Below, in pieces: positions 1 through 13,100 of a DNA stretch of 64,000 nt (the stretch's first letter is position 1; each line of letters starts with the position of its first letter). The stretch comes from Pyxicephalus adspersus (Eukaryota; Chordata; Amphibia; Anura; Pyxicephalidae): positions 16,311,039 to 16,375,038 of the forward strand of contig NC_092863.1 in assembly GCF_032062135.1 (NCBI RefSeq). The letters run 5' to 3'. The notes under the pieces are model-generated. The model had not been told where the DNA came from. It saw only the letters and a list, made by a program, of their open reading frames with translations, and ran no database searches. The position numbers were made by a program, and so were the translations under genes.

Positions 1-2160
1 ACTTTTATACCCTTAATGCTAAAATGAGGTCCAGGCTGACTGAGTTTCATGCTAATATGCAAAGCCTCTTTAAATTTTATCCTTTACAATTACAAATTTG
101 TGGACACCTGACCACACCTCACACCTATATGAGCTTCTTGGGCATCCTATTCTACAATATAGCTTTGACTATTGAGAATCTGTGCCATGGGAACCTAAGC
201 CCATTTAGCCAGATTTTGGTTATAAAGACCTAACATGCAATTGGTGTTCCAATTCATCCTAAAGGTGTTCATTAGGAGTTGAGGTCATGGTTATGTGCAG
301 GTCACACATCAAATCTGATCTTTATTAATCTGTGCACATTTGTGCTCTAATAGGAAAGGGCCATCCCCAAATGATAGAAGTGCACAACTGTCTAAAATGC
401 CATTGAATGCAGTAACATTGACAGTTCCCCCGAAACACAAGTTCTTGGAAGGTTGTTCATGCACTTTTGGCAGTATTTTGCATCACTACTAGTACGGTGG
501 ATGCAGGAATAAATTATGGACAATATCTGTTTGTGCTGGGCCATGCAATTCATGAACCAATGTCTATTTCTGTAAAGCTGCCCTATAATGCTATAGATAA
601 TCATAAGACTTTTGCACAGTGTGCAGTTTGAGAGGCGCTGATGTAGCTAGCTCTGGCGTATTCACTTCCACCCTCCCTTCTAATTGCCCTGAAGCTAGGG
701 CGTCTCCAGGCTATCTCAGCGACTCGGTAATTTACAACCTTCCACTGCCTGTTTGGGCAGAGCTGCTACATTCCTAAACACACCTATACAGCCGGCGTGA
801 AGTTAACAGTATATTCTCACCTGTATACATATACATGTATATGTTTTCATGTATACAGCAGTCATTTTGCAAAGTGGAACTCTAAAACTCTGCACACTGA
901 CTACAATTACATTTCAATTTGTAAGAATGTATGTGTAAAGCACTATAAAGATACCAGATCTCTGTCTAGGGACTGCTGTACATATGCCAGATTTTCGCCC
1001 AACTCAAGCTTGACCAATCATCGGACATGTATAGGTAGCTTAAGATCTGAACACCACATAAAGGATAAAAGGTTGAGTGTATTTAAGAAAACAGATTGTT
1101 TTTTCCCATTGGTCATAGTGATCCTTGGTATGCTACTTCTAACCCATATAAGCCTCCATATGTCTGCAGCACATAGGATCTAATTATAAATTAGTGAACT
1201 ATAACAAAAAAAATGTAATATTTTCTAATAATTCCTCTTTGATCTGCTACAGTTTGCAATGGACTGCAATAACCCATTCACATTAGCAATGATGAGTGCG
1301 TATTGCCAGTACAGCTCCATTCAGGGGAGAATTGGGAACCATAGGTTTAGAGTCAGATACCCCATCATCGGCTCATACGTGCATAAAAATGAATGGAGCC
1401 TATTACTTGCAGGGATAGCTCACTTCCAGAAAGATGGAGCTTAGCATACCTACAGAAGCAATAGGTTACACCATTTTTGTTGGTTTTAAGTATTTATTTA
1501 ATGTTGGGTAAATAATTGGCAGAGAAAGGGGGTTAAGAGATAATTGTAGCTTGAGTTCACCCATCTTTCACATCAACCTTGCAGAACAATGTGAACATCA
1601 TTTATACTGACCTGTAGCCCCATTCTGCACAATGCAGACTGTATTCATGGCAATAAAAATTCTGATACCTGGCTGACAATTTGTGAGTGGGTTTTTCATC
1701 TTAAAGAGTAGAACCCGCAATGTTTATTTGCAGATTTTTTTTTGAATGCTTGAATGAAATCTGAAGTCTTGGTTCATTTCTAAGGTCATTTGGTTGAACT
1801 GGTCCTGAATCCAAATGCTATTCAAGAAGAGAAATTTTGGTGCAATGTTTTGGTTCCTCCATTGATACTCTCACAGTTGCAGTGCTGGAATAACATTTGA
1901 GCTGTACTTGAGCTGTACTGTGCATTGACACAAAACGGTGGAGGAATCTACGTATGTACATCTATAATCACACAATCACACCAAAGGGGCCACCACAAGA
2001 GGAAACTTTTCATTCAAAAACTTTTTTGCTCTATTGATATGTATAGCACTTATGTCCTGGGAGGTTAGAAAAGATAGGAAGTGTTAGGGGTCACCATAGG
2101 ATAGGAATAAATCTTAAGTTAAAGGGAACCCATCTGTTCTTTTATTTGTTCCTCCTATGT
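1..2160. other. Intergenic, no gene seen
   Basis: This is AT-rich non-coding DNA. The longest open frame (797-1183, +) begins at GTG, lacks family resemblance and shows no splice context, so it is not called. No clear repeat structure was recognised by eye. Confidence 0.6.
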
Positions 2161-2201
2161 AATTGTTGTGTCCTGTAGACAAGTAGGCCCGAGGTACCCC
2201 A

Positions 2202-2237
2202 GGTACCCCACTGTGGTAGGAACCACAGTGGGGTACC
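2202..2237. repeat. Perfect 16-bp inverted repeat, 4-nt loop
   Basis: The left arm GGTACCCCACTGTGGT (2202-2217) is exactly complementary to the right arm at 2222-2237, with AGGA as the loop. A further GGTACCCC lies just upstream. It could be the core of a small palindromic element; no flanking target duplication was identified. Confidence 0.85.
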
Positions 2238-2597
2238 GGACAATAAACTCTTCTAGAAGTGTGTCAGATTCAGAACTTACTTTTGCAGTGGTAACAGACA
2301 TGGGCTATGGGATGGTGTTAAAGAAGAATTATACTTACCTCTACTTCAGCAATGCAAAGTCTCCCAACTCCCTCATTGGTGCCAACATCTTCCCGATGGC
2401 TTCATCCAGTTTAGGATCTTTGACCACCTTGCTTGGCTAGGCTGGAATGACCTAACGCTTGTTGTACATGAGCAAAGGAAGTAAATCTTTTTATTACCTG
2501 TGTGCAAATTTTTTAAAAATGTTACCCAATAAAGTTCTACTTTATGTGTTTTCCTCAAAGGAAGCGCTATTATTGTATGAAGGCTATCTCTACCTAA

Positions 2598-3040
2598 AGT
2601 GGAACTAAACTAAAAACCAAAAAATCATACCTTTAATGCCGAAGGTCCTTCAATGTGTCGTCCTGGGATTCCTCCTCATCACGGCGCAGAGGAAGCGCTG
2701 GGCGCCGCCATCTTCTATTTTCTCTTCTGTCTTCGATCTTGTACTGCGCAGGTGTGAGATCGGGTGACGAAGCCGCTGTACATGCGTGGGATGGGCATCT
2801 CTTTCCCCTAGGAGGAAAAATGCCCCTTCTGGGCATGCCCGAGATTGGGGCATGCGTAGAAGGAGCAGCCAGAGCCTCATAGAATGCGTGACGTAGGTAT
2901 CCTGGGAGGCTCTGCGCTCCCATTAAGCCTTGATTACCACGGTGATCAAGACTTAAGGGGGCAATGCTGCGCCCTTTAAAAAACAACATTTTTACTTTAC
3001 ATAGATGGATTGTCTACCCTTGTATGTAAAGTAAAAATGT
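2598..3040 (-). repeat. Dispersed GC-richer repeat, copy 1
   Basis: This block is markedly more GC-rich than its surroundings. It matches 55690-56222 in the opposite orientation. Shared landmarks are the AAGTGGAA end with its AAAAACCAAAAAATCA run, a GATCGGGTGACGAAG-like segment, a GGCATG/CATGCG-rich segment, and the TTTACTTTA end next to a GTAGACAA motif. Open frames on both strands here (2633-2989, 2650-2880, 2655-2882) are side effects of composition. It is probably a non-autonomous transposon; the class was not determined. Confidence 0.65.
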
Positions 3041-3589
3041 TGTTAAATCAGGGCCTATGAAGGTAGTATCCTGGCCAAGATTTGAACCTGGATCCATAGT
3101 GCTGCAAGGCCAGCGTGCTACCCACCTATTCATCATAGTTGGGAAGAGTATAGAGTAATGGATATACCCACTTTAGAGCTTAGAGCAGCTTTGTCCCTGT
3201 ATTTTGATCACTTCTTTCTAGAGGGTCCAGCTAACCTTACATGTAGTCAGTGCTAGGACTCCAAGGTGCAGGTACATCCCTATATGGTTGAGATAGATGG
3301 TGGATGCACATCCATGTACATCCAAGTATGCTGGCACAGGAAGCAGACAGGATAGCTGTATGGTTATCACCTTTTGGGCACATTGATAATGGATTTACTG
3401 TGGTCTGTTTGTTAGAAGTGATAGCATAGATTCTGATACAGTATAGGCAGTTGGCAGTATAAAAGAAATCTCTGCTCTGCCAATGTAATCTGCAGGACTG
3501 AACTGTCAGTGGGACAGCTTAGATGCCAGGTACATCTTGAAGAAGCGGTTAGCTTAGAAACAGGTAAGTAATCAGCTGCCTGGAGGTTT

Positions 3590-3870
3590 ATCACTAAGGT
3601 ACTGCGCTGGGGGTCTGTCACAGGAGTCTGCACTAGGGATCTGTTACAGAGGTCTACCTGAGGGTAATGTCACTGAGGGTCTATCAGCAAGGTCTTTTAC
3701 TGAGGTCTGCACTGGGGTCCTCTCACTAAGGTCTATACCGAGAATTTATTATTGAGGACTGCCTGGGGTGTCTATTACTGAGGGTTTGCTCAGGAGTTCA
3801 CTTGCTTCTGTCACTGAGGTCTGTACTGGGGGGGTCTGTCACTAGATCGGCACAGAGGATTCCTTCACTG
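3590..3870. repeat. Degenerate minisatellite-like repeat
   Basis: The segment consists of diverged tandem units built on TCACTGAGGTCTGCACTGGGG with a variable period of about 30-40 bp. It contains no coding potential. Confidence 0.6.
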
Positions 3871-5020
3871 ATATTGCTCCTGAAAACCTGAAGCGAACAT
3901 GTGCTGTACATATATTGCATAGACCAAACTCTAATACCTTTAAATCTAAGCATTATTTAGCCATGGCAACTTTTTATCACAGTGCACATGCTGCATTAAT
4001 ACTTCTCATAGTTGTACTTGTTTGCAAAAGTTCAAAGTTGGAAAGTATAATAAAGCCCATCCCAGGGCAAAAATTTTTACCTTCTCATTCCACCCTCCAA
4101 TTCCCCTCTGCATGCTTTTTTTACTCTAACCTTGCGAAGTAAAAAATACTCACCTAAATGTGCTCTCTAGGTTCGATGCCAGTGCCATTTTCACATCAAA
4201 AGACAAACAATAGAATGTGTACATTTTTATGCAGTGATTTGTGTGGACACATGAAGAAGTGTAAATAGTAGATTGTATGTGCTTATGGCTACGTCATGAA
4301 ATTGCTTTTAGGTATCCATTGTCATTTTTTCATGTGTGTGTGTATGCTAGGGCCAGGAGGATGTGCAGGAGGTTCAGCTACAATCTTCATGCTCTTTCAG
4401 TAAACCAGAAAGAAAAGTCCAACTGGTCAAATCTGTGAAGGTGATGGTGGGGGTATGGTGGTGGTGGTGGGGGGGTCCATGATGTTGCCCTGCCTAGGCA
4501 CAATTTTACCTCCCTTGGGATGTATTACATATAGTACATTCAAAGCTTCGGGGCATGACACTGTTCTTCTAGCAAGTCCAAACACTGGTTATGACAAGAT
4601 TTACTGTGAATTATTAAACAGGTGACTCATACTCTGCTATAGTCTGAACACCAGCAGCAGAGTTTTTCATTCTCTAGCAATATTGTGTAGTATTGCTATT
4701 GTTCAGGAGAGGGCGCTCATGGAATACTTTAAAGTTGTAAAACTAATCCTGTTTATACTTGAACATTTAAAGCGGGCACTGTAATAGTAATATTACATAC
4801 AATACAAACCTGCTTATGAAGGAAATCATACTTTATAGCCCCTGTAAATATTATTGAATGACATTAGGGTCTGTTCACAGCTGTTTGTTCCCTAAAAGAA
4901 GGATTTCCATTCATTTGCCATTTTTTACCTTACTGTACTAGAATTCTGATGTACCGAGTTTCAGCTTGGAGAAGTGGAACTAGAAAATGACACATTCTAA
5001 GTTTATAAATATTAGATTTA
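3871..5020. other. Intergenic, no gene seen
   Basis: This is non-coding DNA with a short G-rich (GGT)n-like tract near 4440-4480. No supported gene was found. Confidence 0.55.
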
Positions 5021-5670
5021 ATTAGAACTTGAATATTCCGTGCCCATTCTCTCCTCTACAATCTATTATGAATGCTGCAGCCAGACTCATCCATCCTTCC
5101 CACCGCTCCTCCTCTGCTGCATCTCCCTGCAGATCTCTACACTGGCTTCCATTTCATCTTAGAATCAAATTTAAGCTCCTGTGCTTTGCCTTCAAATCCC
5201 TACACAGTTCTTGTCCCACTTACATTTCTGACCTGGTAAAAAAGTACTCCCCTAGCCGCTCCCTTCACTCCTCCAATGACCTACTAATTCTAAACTAACT
5301 TCCTCACTCATAACCTCATGACACGTACAGATACAAGACTTCTCTAGAGCTGCCCCAACTCTCTGGAATGGTCTTCCTCGTCCTATTCAGCTTGCTCCTC
5401 TTTCTGCTCATTTAAAAGAGCGCTCAAAACCTATTTTTTAAACTTGCCTACCTGTCTTCTTCTGTCTTTTGAAACCACCACTACTTCCCACCACTACATA
5501 TCTTCCAACATATTGTGTGTAAATTCCCCCACCTACTAGATTGTAAGCTCTTTGGAGCAGGTTTCTCTCCTCCTGTATTACTGTCTGTATTCATTTGCAA
5601 CCCATATTTATTGTACAGCTCTGCGTAATATGGTGGCGCTATATAAATCCTGTTTAATAAAAAAAATATT
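5020..5670 (+). mobile_element. 3' end of a non-LTR retrotransposon (L2-like)
   Basis: Translation from about 5040 gives residues like the C-terminal end of L2-clade reverse transcriptases: an NAAARLIHPSHR segment followed by SLHWLPFHLRIKFKLLCFAFKSLH (split here as SLHWLPFHLRIKF and KLLCFAFKSLH). After a frame break, AAPTLWNGLPRP continues the same pattern near 5345-5385. The non-coding tail (about 5535-5660) has the TTGTAAGCTCTTTGGAGCAGG and GTAATATGGTGGCGCTATATAAA motifs typical of frog retroposon 3' ends. It is 5'-truncated and frameshifted, so inactive. The clade call is inference from motif resemblance. Confidence 0.7.
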
Positions 5671-8570
5671 ATTAATTGTACAACAGCTGCTCCCCCTTCT
5701 GTACAATGTACAAGTCAGAAAACAATTAAAGGTCTTTGTTGTTAGCTGGATTGAGCTCAAACCTTTACACCATAGAATCAAATCATTGGTATAAAGCATA
5801 ATCTTTACTTAGAATTTAGGTAAGTCTATGTAAATAAAGGATCATTGAATTCCCTATTAAAACTTTATTTTTGAATTGCCATTAAAAGTCAACCATGCTT
5901 ATTGAGCTTACAAACCAAGAGGTGGGTAGCTCCTACAATGGGTAGGAGGAGTGGAATGGTGGCTAAATAGAGATGGGTTAATAGAGAGAAAAGCTGGGTA
6001 GGTAAATATGAAAGTTGGGAGCCTTGAATATTTTTTAGATGTTTTAAAAGATAGTAGCAAGTCCAATGGGACACAGGAGAACCAGAAATCTTGGAGTGAG
6101 AGTGAGAAAGTCTTAAGCAGGTCATTGGAAGAGTGGAGAGGTTGGTCAAGGATGTATTTATGTATCAGGTCGGAGATTTAGGCAAGCATTTACCAAGTTT
6201 GGTGGCCTTTGGAGTCTAGAAAGCTGATATTTCGGGGAATATCTTAAGTGTAATATCATAAGTGTAAATAGAGCCTGGAGATGTTCTGAACGTGGAGGAT
6301 GAAGGAAAGTCAAAGATGATATCAAGATCTATGGTTTGGGGAGAATGACTGTTATTTTCTTTTAAGGGTATGTCAGGTAAGGGTTTTGAAGATGGTGATG
6401 GTGAGGAGATGAGTTCAGTTTCACTCACAGGCTGAGTTTCGGTTATCTGTCAGCCACCCACAACAAATCTGGGGTGGATAGGAAAATTGTGTGTTGTTTG
6501 CAAACAAATGGTATAGGAAAGATGAGGATATGTGTCTGCTAGGGATGGGCGTGAAGAGAACAAAAAAACTAAAGTTCCAAGAACTAAGTGTTGGGAACCA
6601 ACCACAGTGAAGGAATGGGTGAGAAAGAATAACCATTAAAAGTGATTTGGAACAAGTGAAACAAATAAAAAAGTTAAAGCAATTGAAACAATTAGGAAGC
6701 AAATCAAAAGAGGGTTGGGTTAGAAATATTGATAAAGAGCAGGGTCCAGAGTAGAAGAGGGTCAAAAGATCCAGGAGAAGGAGGAGACTATAGAAGTATA
6801 TAGAAAGCAAGGAAGTGACTCACCTATAATTGAAACATAGTCTTTGGTTGAATGACACTTTTTTTTTATTCCCCACAGCAGATACATAAGCCGGTTAATT
6901 GTCATCTATGCAGTTTCAGACCTGTGGCAGTTATAAGATCAGGAATGATTTATTGTACAGCTTAAAGACGCCTTTGTTGAAAGGTGTAATTCTGGCACTG
7001 AGTAAATCATTTTCGGGAGTGTTTAGGGTGAAGACACTTCCTCTCAGCTTTAATTACAATGGGTGCTGCGTCTGTATGTTCTGTCCTTGTGCCAATCACA
7101 TAATGAAGCTGGCATATGGCACTGATGTAGAATGAATGCCTCTTTATTATGAAGTACAAGTGCTTGGATACCAGAGAATACCTGTTTAATTATTAAGGCA
7201 TGAGGAACCACAACATACTCCTATTATTATTATAGAATTATGCGAAGGTGTATTCAGCCACCTCCTGCTTACCTAAATTATTTAAGAGCTGAGGTTTCCC
7301 CAGCAAATTGGATACTCCTAAAGCCCAACTAAAACTTCAGTTTAAATATGATAAAAATATTTAGGTGTATCTTTGAATTTTTTTTGGAACACAGCCCCAG
7401 GCTGAGTAGAATATCCAGTCGTCATTGGCTGTTTATTACACAAAAATAAATGTCCGCCAGTTAGGGCTTACATCTACATTACTGTAATTATGTTCATTTT
7501 TTTATGTATTCTTTGGTGGTACGGTTTAAAAAAGCAGTATGTACTACATTTGTGTGCTGCATTTGACATATTCAAATGAGAGACCTGACGAACACAGCAC
7601 ATTGTAATGGAAACAGCACATAAGGTGGGCACTGTGACTGAGGCATATGTTACCAATGTGCTGCATATGTCTACATGCAGTGTGGTTTTATTTAATCCAC
7701 ACTCTCTTTTATTTTATTTTAGTGTGCCCAAGTGGGCCTCTAAGTCTACCCCTATATGATCTTATATGATCCTATTGCTATCCCAACTATCTTGAAGGAC
7801 CCAACCACCTGTTAGTTACAGTATATGTAAACCCAATTACTAAAAATCTCACGTATGTTCCTTCCATTTCTTTTTTCACTTCTTTAAAACCTGTGGCTTT
7901 GAGCAAATTCAGGTTTTTAGCCCACCATTATATTTTCTCCCCACAACCACTCCCAAGAGTAGTCAGAAAACTCAAATATAAACCTCAACAAGCACTCCCT
8001 TCGTAAAGACACAACAATAGGCAGAACAACAGATTTGTAGTTTTGGCGGGGGAGGACTAGTGGTACTGGATGGACTAGATATGAAGATGATAAGGAGGAC
8101 TTTACAAACATTTTTTTTTTATACAGGATGGGAATTAGCAGCAGCTCCAAGATACAACAAAGCCAAAAAACAAGGTTATAAAACTGTCTCTGCAATCAGT
8201 ACAAATCAAATAAATATCAGGAAAAAACATACGCCCAACTCAAAGCAGGTTCTTATCCATGAAAGCATTTTATCATGCACTTGCTTGTGCATCTGCTGTC
8301 CTTGTGCACCTAGGTTGACATATATGGTATGAATATAACAAATGATGTATCTGGTTTCAGTCATCATTTTCGGTTATTGTTTTGTGTCTTTACTGCTAGA
8401 GAATGATAATGAGAGTCTCAAGCAGTCAGCACTTGTTGTTCTGCAATATGTTCAGGCCTGCTTAAGAACTGCTTAAGAACCTGCCTGAGTGAACCTGCCC
8501 AGGAGAAGCTTGATGTTTCTATCTCTATACAGGATTGAAAGATCCAAAGCATCATACTTGTGTTGTTCTC
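5670..8570. other. Intergenic, no gene seen
   Basis: This stretch holds purine-rich sequence (about 5900-6800) whose complementary strand gives low-complexity open frames rich in Leu, Ser and Phe. These lack any recognisable domain. The rest is AT-rich with no supported feature. Confidence 0.55.
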
Positions 8571-8576
8571 CATGGG

Positions 8577-9333
8577 TCTCTACCATTCTGCAACTTGGCC
8601 AAACTTTTGACACCTCTTCTCGTCTGTGATATACTCAGGTTTTTACAGACCTCACTGCCCCTGGTAAAGGTTAAAGTTGATCCAAATTCACGAGCATCAT
8701 GTGATGTTCCATTTCAAGTTCTACCCATCTAATTAGGGTAGTTGCCTTAGTTGTTGACGTCACTATCCATGTTAGCCTTTCTCAACTAGGCTTCCTGCAG
8801 AGGTTTCCCAATGGGTTTCTCAAGCTGTTGATGATTGACCTTCACTTTTGTGGTGCCTACATGGTTCTTGAGCCAACAATATGGTCAGCAGCGTGACATC
8901 TAAGATCATTTTAACCTTTTTAAACTACCACTGTAAGGGGAACATTCTACCAACTGACCACTAATGTAAGAAGCAATTTTCCCACTGACATCTAATGAAT
9001 TGGTTTTAATAAGGGTTCCTGGGGACCTGAAAAATTTAAGAATTCCTCTAGGAAAACATTGCTATAGCCTGGTCTATGTGATTTGTACATTTCTAATTGG
9101 CTGTCCAGCAACAACGGCCTCTCGGGATTCAGAAGAAAATATGCACCCCTGCAGAGGACCTGCAGGGGTAGCTAATATGGCACATGTATGTCTGGATTTA
9201 GTAGCCCCTTCCACTTTGGAACTGTGCCACGAAGTTACCTGTATGGCAGGTGTAGGAGAATATATTTTGTAAGCAAAAAAAAAACTGAATGGATGCAAAA
9301 CATTCAGATAACAGAGGCACTTTCACTATCAAT
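8577..9333. repeat. Direct duplication, left copy
   Basis: This block is repeated in the same orientation at about 9501-10144. Shared landmarks in order are TGTGATATACTCAGGTTTTT, CCAAATTCACGAGCAT, CCTTTCTCAACTAGG, GAAGCAATTTTCCCACTGAC, CTGTCCAGCAACAA, CTCGGGATTCAG and GAATATATTTTGTAAGCAA. The left copy has about 110 bp (about 8840-8960) that are absent from the right copy. Its middle resembles the small hAT-like family seen at 56926-57198. Confidence 0.85.
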
Positions 9334-9500
9334 CCGTAGAAAAGAAAATACCTGGGACTCTTAGGTATGAAGGATTATATGGCTAATGCCCCTTGTCCCA
9401 CATGTGTAATAAAACATATATAGGTAGAAGGACTGTGAAATATGTGTGCCATGTACTTGGAGTAGGCTCACGTTTTGCTTAACCATGCCCATTTAACATC

Positions 9501-10144
9501 CTCCTACTGTTGCAATTTGACCAAACGTATGACACCACTTCTTGTCTGTGATATACTCAGGTTTTTAAAGACCTCACAATGGCCCTGGTTAAAGGTTAAA
9601 GCTAATCCAAATTCACGAGCATGTTATGTTCCATTCCAAAGTCTATCCCTCTAATTGAGGTAGTTGCTCAGTTGTTGACACACTATCCATGTCAGCCTTT
9701 CTCAACTAGGGTTCCTTAAGAGGTTCCCAAAGGGTTCCTCAAGCTGTGGATGATTGACTAATGTAAGAAGCAATTTTCCCACTGACACCTAATAACTTAG
9801 TTTTATTAGCAGTTCTCTGAAACCTGAAAATGAATTCAAGAATTCCTCCAAGAGTAGGCTGAGATAGCCTGGTCCATGTGATGTGTACACTTCCAATTGG
9901 CTGTCCAGCAACAAAGTCCTCTCGGGATTCAGTAGAAAATATGCTGCTGATGATGTTGGCATGAAGACCAGCATGGGTAGCTAATATGGCACATGTATGA
10001 CTATGGATTTAGTAGCTCTTCCACCTGGGAACTGTTTCACGAAGGTACCTGTATGCCAGGTGTAGGAGAATATATTTTGTAAGCAATAAACAACTGAATG
10101 AATGCAAAATTTTCAGATAACAGAAGCACTTTCACTATCAGTCA
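9501..10144. repeat. Direct duplication, right copy
   Basis: This is the second copy of the 8577-9333 block, in the same orientation and separated from it by about 170 bp. It is shorter by one internal segment and diverged by scattered substitutions. No coding function is seen. Confidence 0.85.
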
Positions 10145-13100
10145 ATCACTATCCAATTTGAAATCTGGGCTGATGTAGAAAGGATTATAATTCTGATACT
10201 AATCGTTTGTATTTATCTGTACAAAGAGTCATAAAGAACATATTATGCTAATAATAAATACCTTGGCAGCAAAGTCACAGCATGATCCTCCAAATATTGT
10301 ACTATAGCAAGTTAGACATAATCTATACAATAAGGCAATTAGTAACAATGATGTAGACTGAATAGCAGCCAAAAGTGTTGGAGACACACCTAATTGATTT
10401 TGGCCTATTTCTCAAACAGAGCAGTAAGTCCTAGGTAATCATACTAGTGTCATCTGATTTCTTCACAAATTAAAAACGGCCATTTAAAGTTTTTTTTAAA
10501 CATTCTTTATTTAGGGGTTTCAATACAGGAAAAAAACAGGGGAAAGGAGCATAGAAAGTAAACAGAAAATCAAGCATACAACAATACATACCAAATCAAG
10601 GGGTAATTTATTCTTAACTTCTTTTTTGTTTGTTTGTTTTTACTATTAGAAAGGGGCTGATGGACCCTATGTGATAAAATTGTAAGAATGGTGGAAGTGA
10701 CAGGTCTTCTATAGGGAGATATAAGAGGTCTATTAGACCTCTGATTAATATTTAATATATATTAATATAGACTGAATTCTAATTAAAATGAGGGATTGTT
10801 GGTTTTGCCTATAATGCATTACACTGCACACCTACTGTTGCATCAAAGTAATCTATGTCCGGTTAGTCCTATTTTTCATGTGCAAGATAAATAGAGAGTT
10901 CCCACCTGCTCTACTTAGAAGGTTCAAAATTTGATTTTTTAACTGGAGTGTTGGTGTGCAGTGTCAGGGTTGGCTTAGAGGCTGGAAAGCTGACATTCCA
11001 TCATAGCAAGGAGGTGCAGTAGTAGGGGTGCTTAGGTGCAAACACCAGTAGTATTTGGTTTATCATTGGTCCAAATGCAAAAAATGCATGCAGACCTCTC
11101 CAAATTAGTGGTACGGTGCTTTGGATTACTGCTGATCTGGAACTAACATTATGCTTTGAAAATCAAAAAGCTCCCTTCTGCAATAGAACATACCTCCCTG
11201 CCTGACTGCCATCTTTTTCTGAAAAAATGCTGAGCTGTGCATATTAGTATTTCATGCTTGGATGATGTTGGGTCCCCCAGCTTTCCCCAGGGTCACTGGG
11301 ACTAAATGAACTCCCAGCGGCTGGGCTGGAGTTACATCTTACCGGCCTGACCAAACACGTTGACTGAGGATTAGAGCCAGGAAAAGGAGAACAAAGAGCT
11401 TGTGATAGAATTGGGAGATGTGAAAATATTTTAAAAATTGTAATCGGTCAGATAAGGTTATTTTATTGCAGAAGGGACATCACATTGATTCGATTTAGTG
11501 CCATTGATTTAGATAGGAACCAAAATGCACAAGTAGAGTAAAGCTTGTAAGTAACTTTACAAAAGTTCACTGATAAGACACAGTGGATAGCAAAAAGTAA
11601 TGAAGCCATGTTATATAAGGAACAGACATCTGATTTGTAGTGTAGTTCCTCATGGCAACCATGTGCACTCAGCATGGGTTCCTGTAAATGTTTTGTGCTC
11701 TTGGCTAAGTTTAAATGTTTCTCAATCAATCGCAATTAAACTGTCTGGATGGGAGCCAATTTGCTCTTTCGACTAGATAATTAACTAGGATTGGGCTGTG
11801 TTCATGCCCAGGGATTCTGATTTCACTTCGATGCATAATTAGACATTTGTACTACCAGTCATAATTTTCTACATTTATCGGCTGTGATCGTCTTAAAGTC
11901 TATGCATAATCCTAAAACACGCTTTAGTTGTTGGATGAGTGTAAAGAAAACAAAAACTGTCTTGATTTCACCAGAAATCTTCCAATCACTACTTGCTTAG
12001 GATTTTAGTAGTGTTGGATTTGGGTTGATTACTAATCAGCTACCAGTATTTGACTACTCTTTGTAGACCACCTTTTATGTAATAAATAAGTAAACAAAAT
12101 TAGGAACTGATTGGTCCGTATTTAGTATTATCAGTATAATCAACCTTATAGTGATAAGAATTTCGAAGGATTTAAAAATAGATGGTTTCAATGAACATTA
12201 ACACATGCAGGATTAGGCACTAAGCCAGATAGGTCCAAAACAAGTCAAAGCCCTTTAGCATGAGTGTGAATTTCTTGTAGGTATATAGAGGTAATACATA
12301 GAGCTAACCTAGGCTTAACACCTCTGGAAACGGGACCAGAGGAGGCCAGGAACAACCCCATGAAGGAGCTCCCAGATGAAACAAAATCCTCGCTGATGGT
12401 GATGGAGAACCTGTTGATCTGGCCAAGTGTTTAGGAAGCGTAGTGACCCACTGGGATTTCTTGTGCACCAGGCATGCTACACGCTGTATTCAGCACTATC
12501 CCTTTCATTTGAAGCTAGCTATAGCTAAGCCTAATGGACATTTTTTTTAAAAGCATACACAGTGTCTGGCACTAATCACTTTTATTTATTTTTATTTAAA
12601 ATGAATTTACTTATTTTTTGTGTATTGTCATGGCATTAGTGGGTTGTTCACGTTTGAATTGAGAGTTCTCACACCTTAACATCAGTCCTGATGTTCCTGG
12701 AGAGCTTCCTGGAGTAGTGGTCGGTCGCTCTTCAATAGTATGTCTTCGAGAGTCTTGTCTTCAAGAGTCTGTCTTCCAGGAAACTCCCAACCCAGTATTG
12801 GATGGGCTGGTTAGGACTAGCCCAAGAGGAAAGAATTCCATCTGGCCAGGTAGGACAAATTTACCAAGATTATTAATTTGGAGAATTACACCCCTGACAT
12901 GAGACATGAGGCCCTTCCTTTTAGGAAGGAGAACCTATAGCACCCTAGCACTAGCATTTTTTTTTACATACACCAGAGTTTTTGTTTAGGGAGCACCTCA
13001 CTGCAGCTACAAAAAGGTTTATTCCAGAGGATTACTAGCCAGCTCCCCACAAATCAGTAGCTTTTTGTGCTCCCAGGAACAGGGAGAACTTCTTAGAATT

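Noticed and set aside
797..1183. 128-codon open frame (+)
   Set aside because: It starts at GTG, has no recognisable domain or splice context, and lies in AT-rich intergenic DNA.
2633..2989. Open frames on both strands in a GC-rich block
   Set aside because: The block is a dispersed repeat, also present at 55690-56222, and the frames follow from its composition.
4700..4716. GAGAGGGCGCTCATGG as a CTCF-like site
   Set aside because: Only about 13 of 16 positions fit the core pattern, too weak to report.
6421..6810. 129-codon minus-strand frame rich in Leu, Phe and Ser
   Set aside because: It is the complement of purine-rich low-complexity DNA. The hydrophobic look is compositional.
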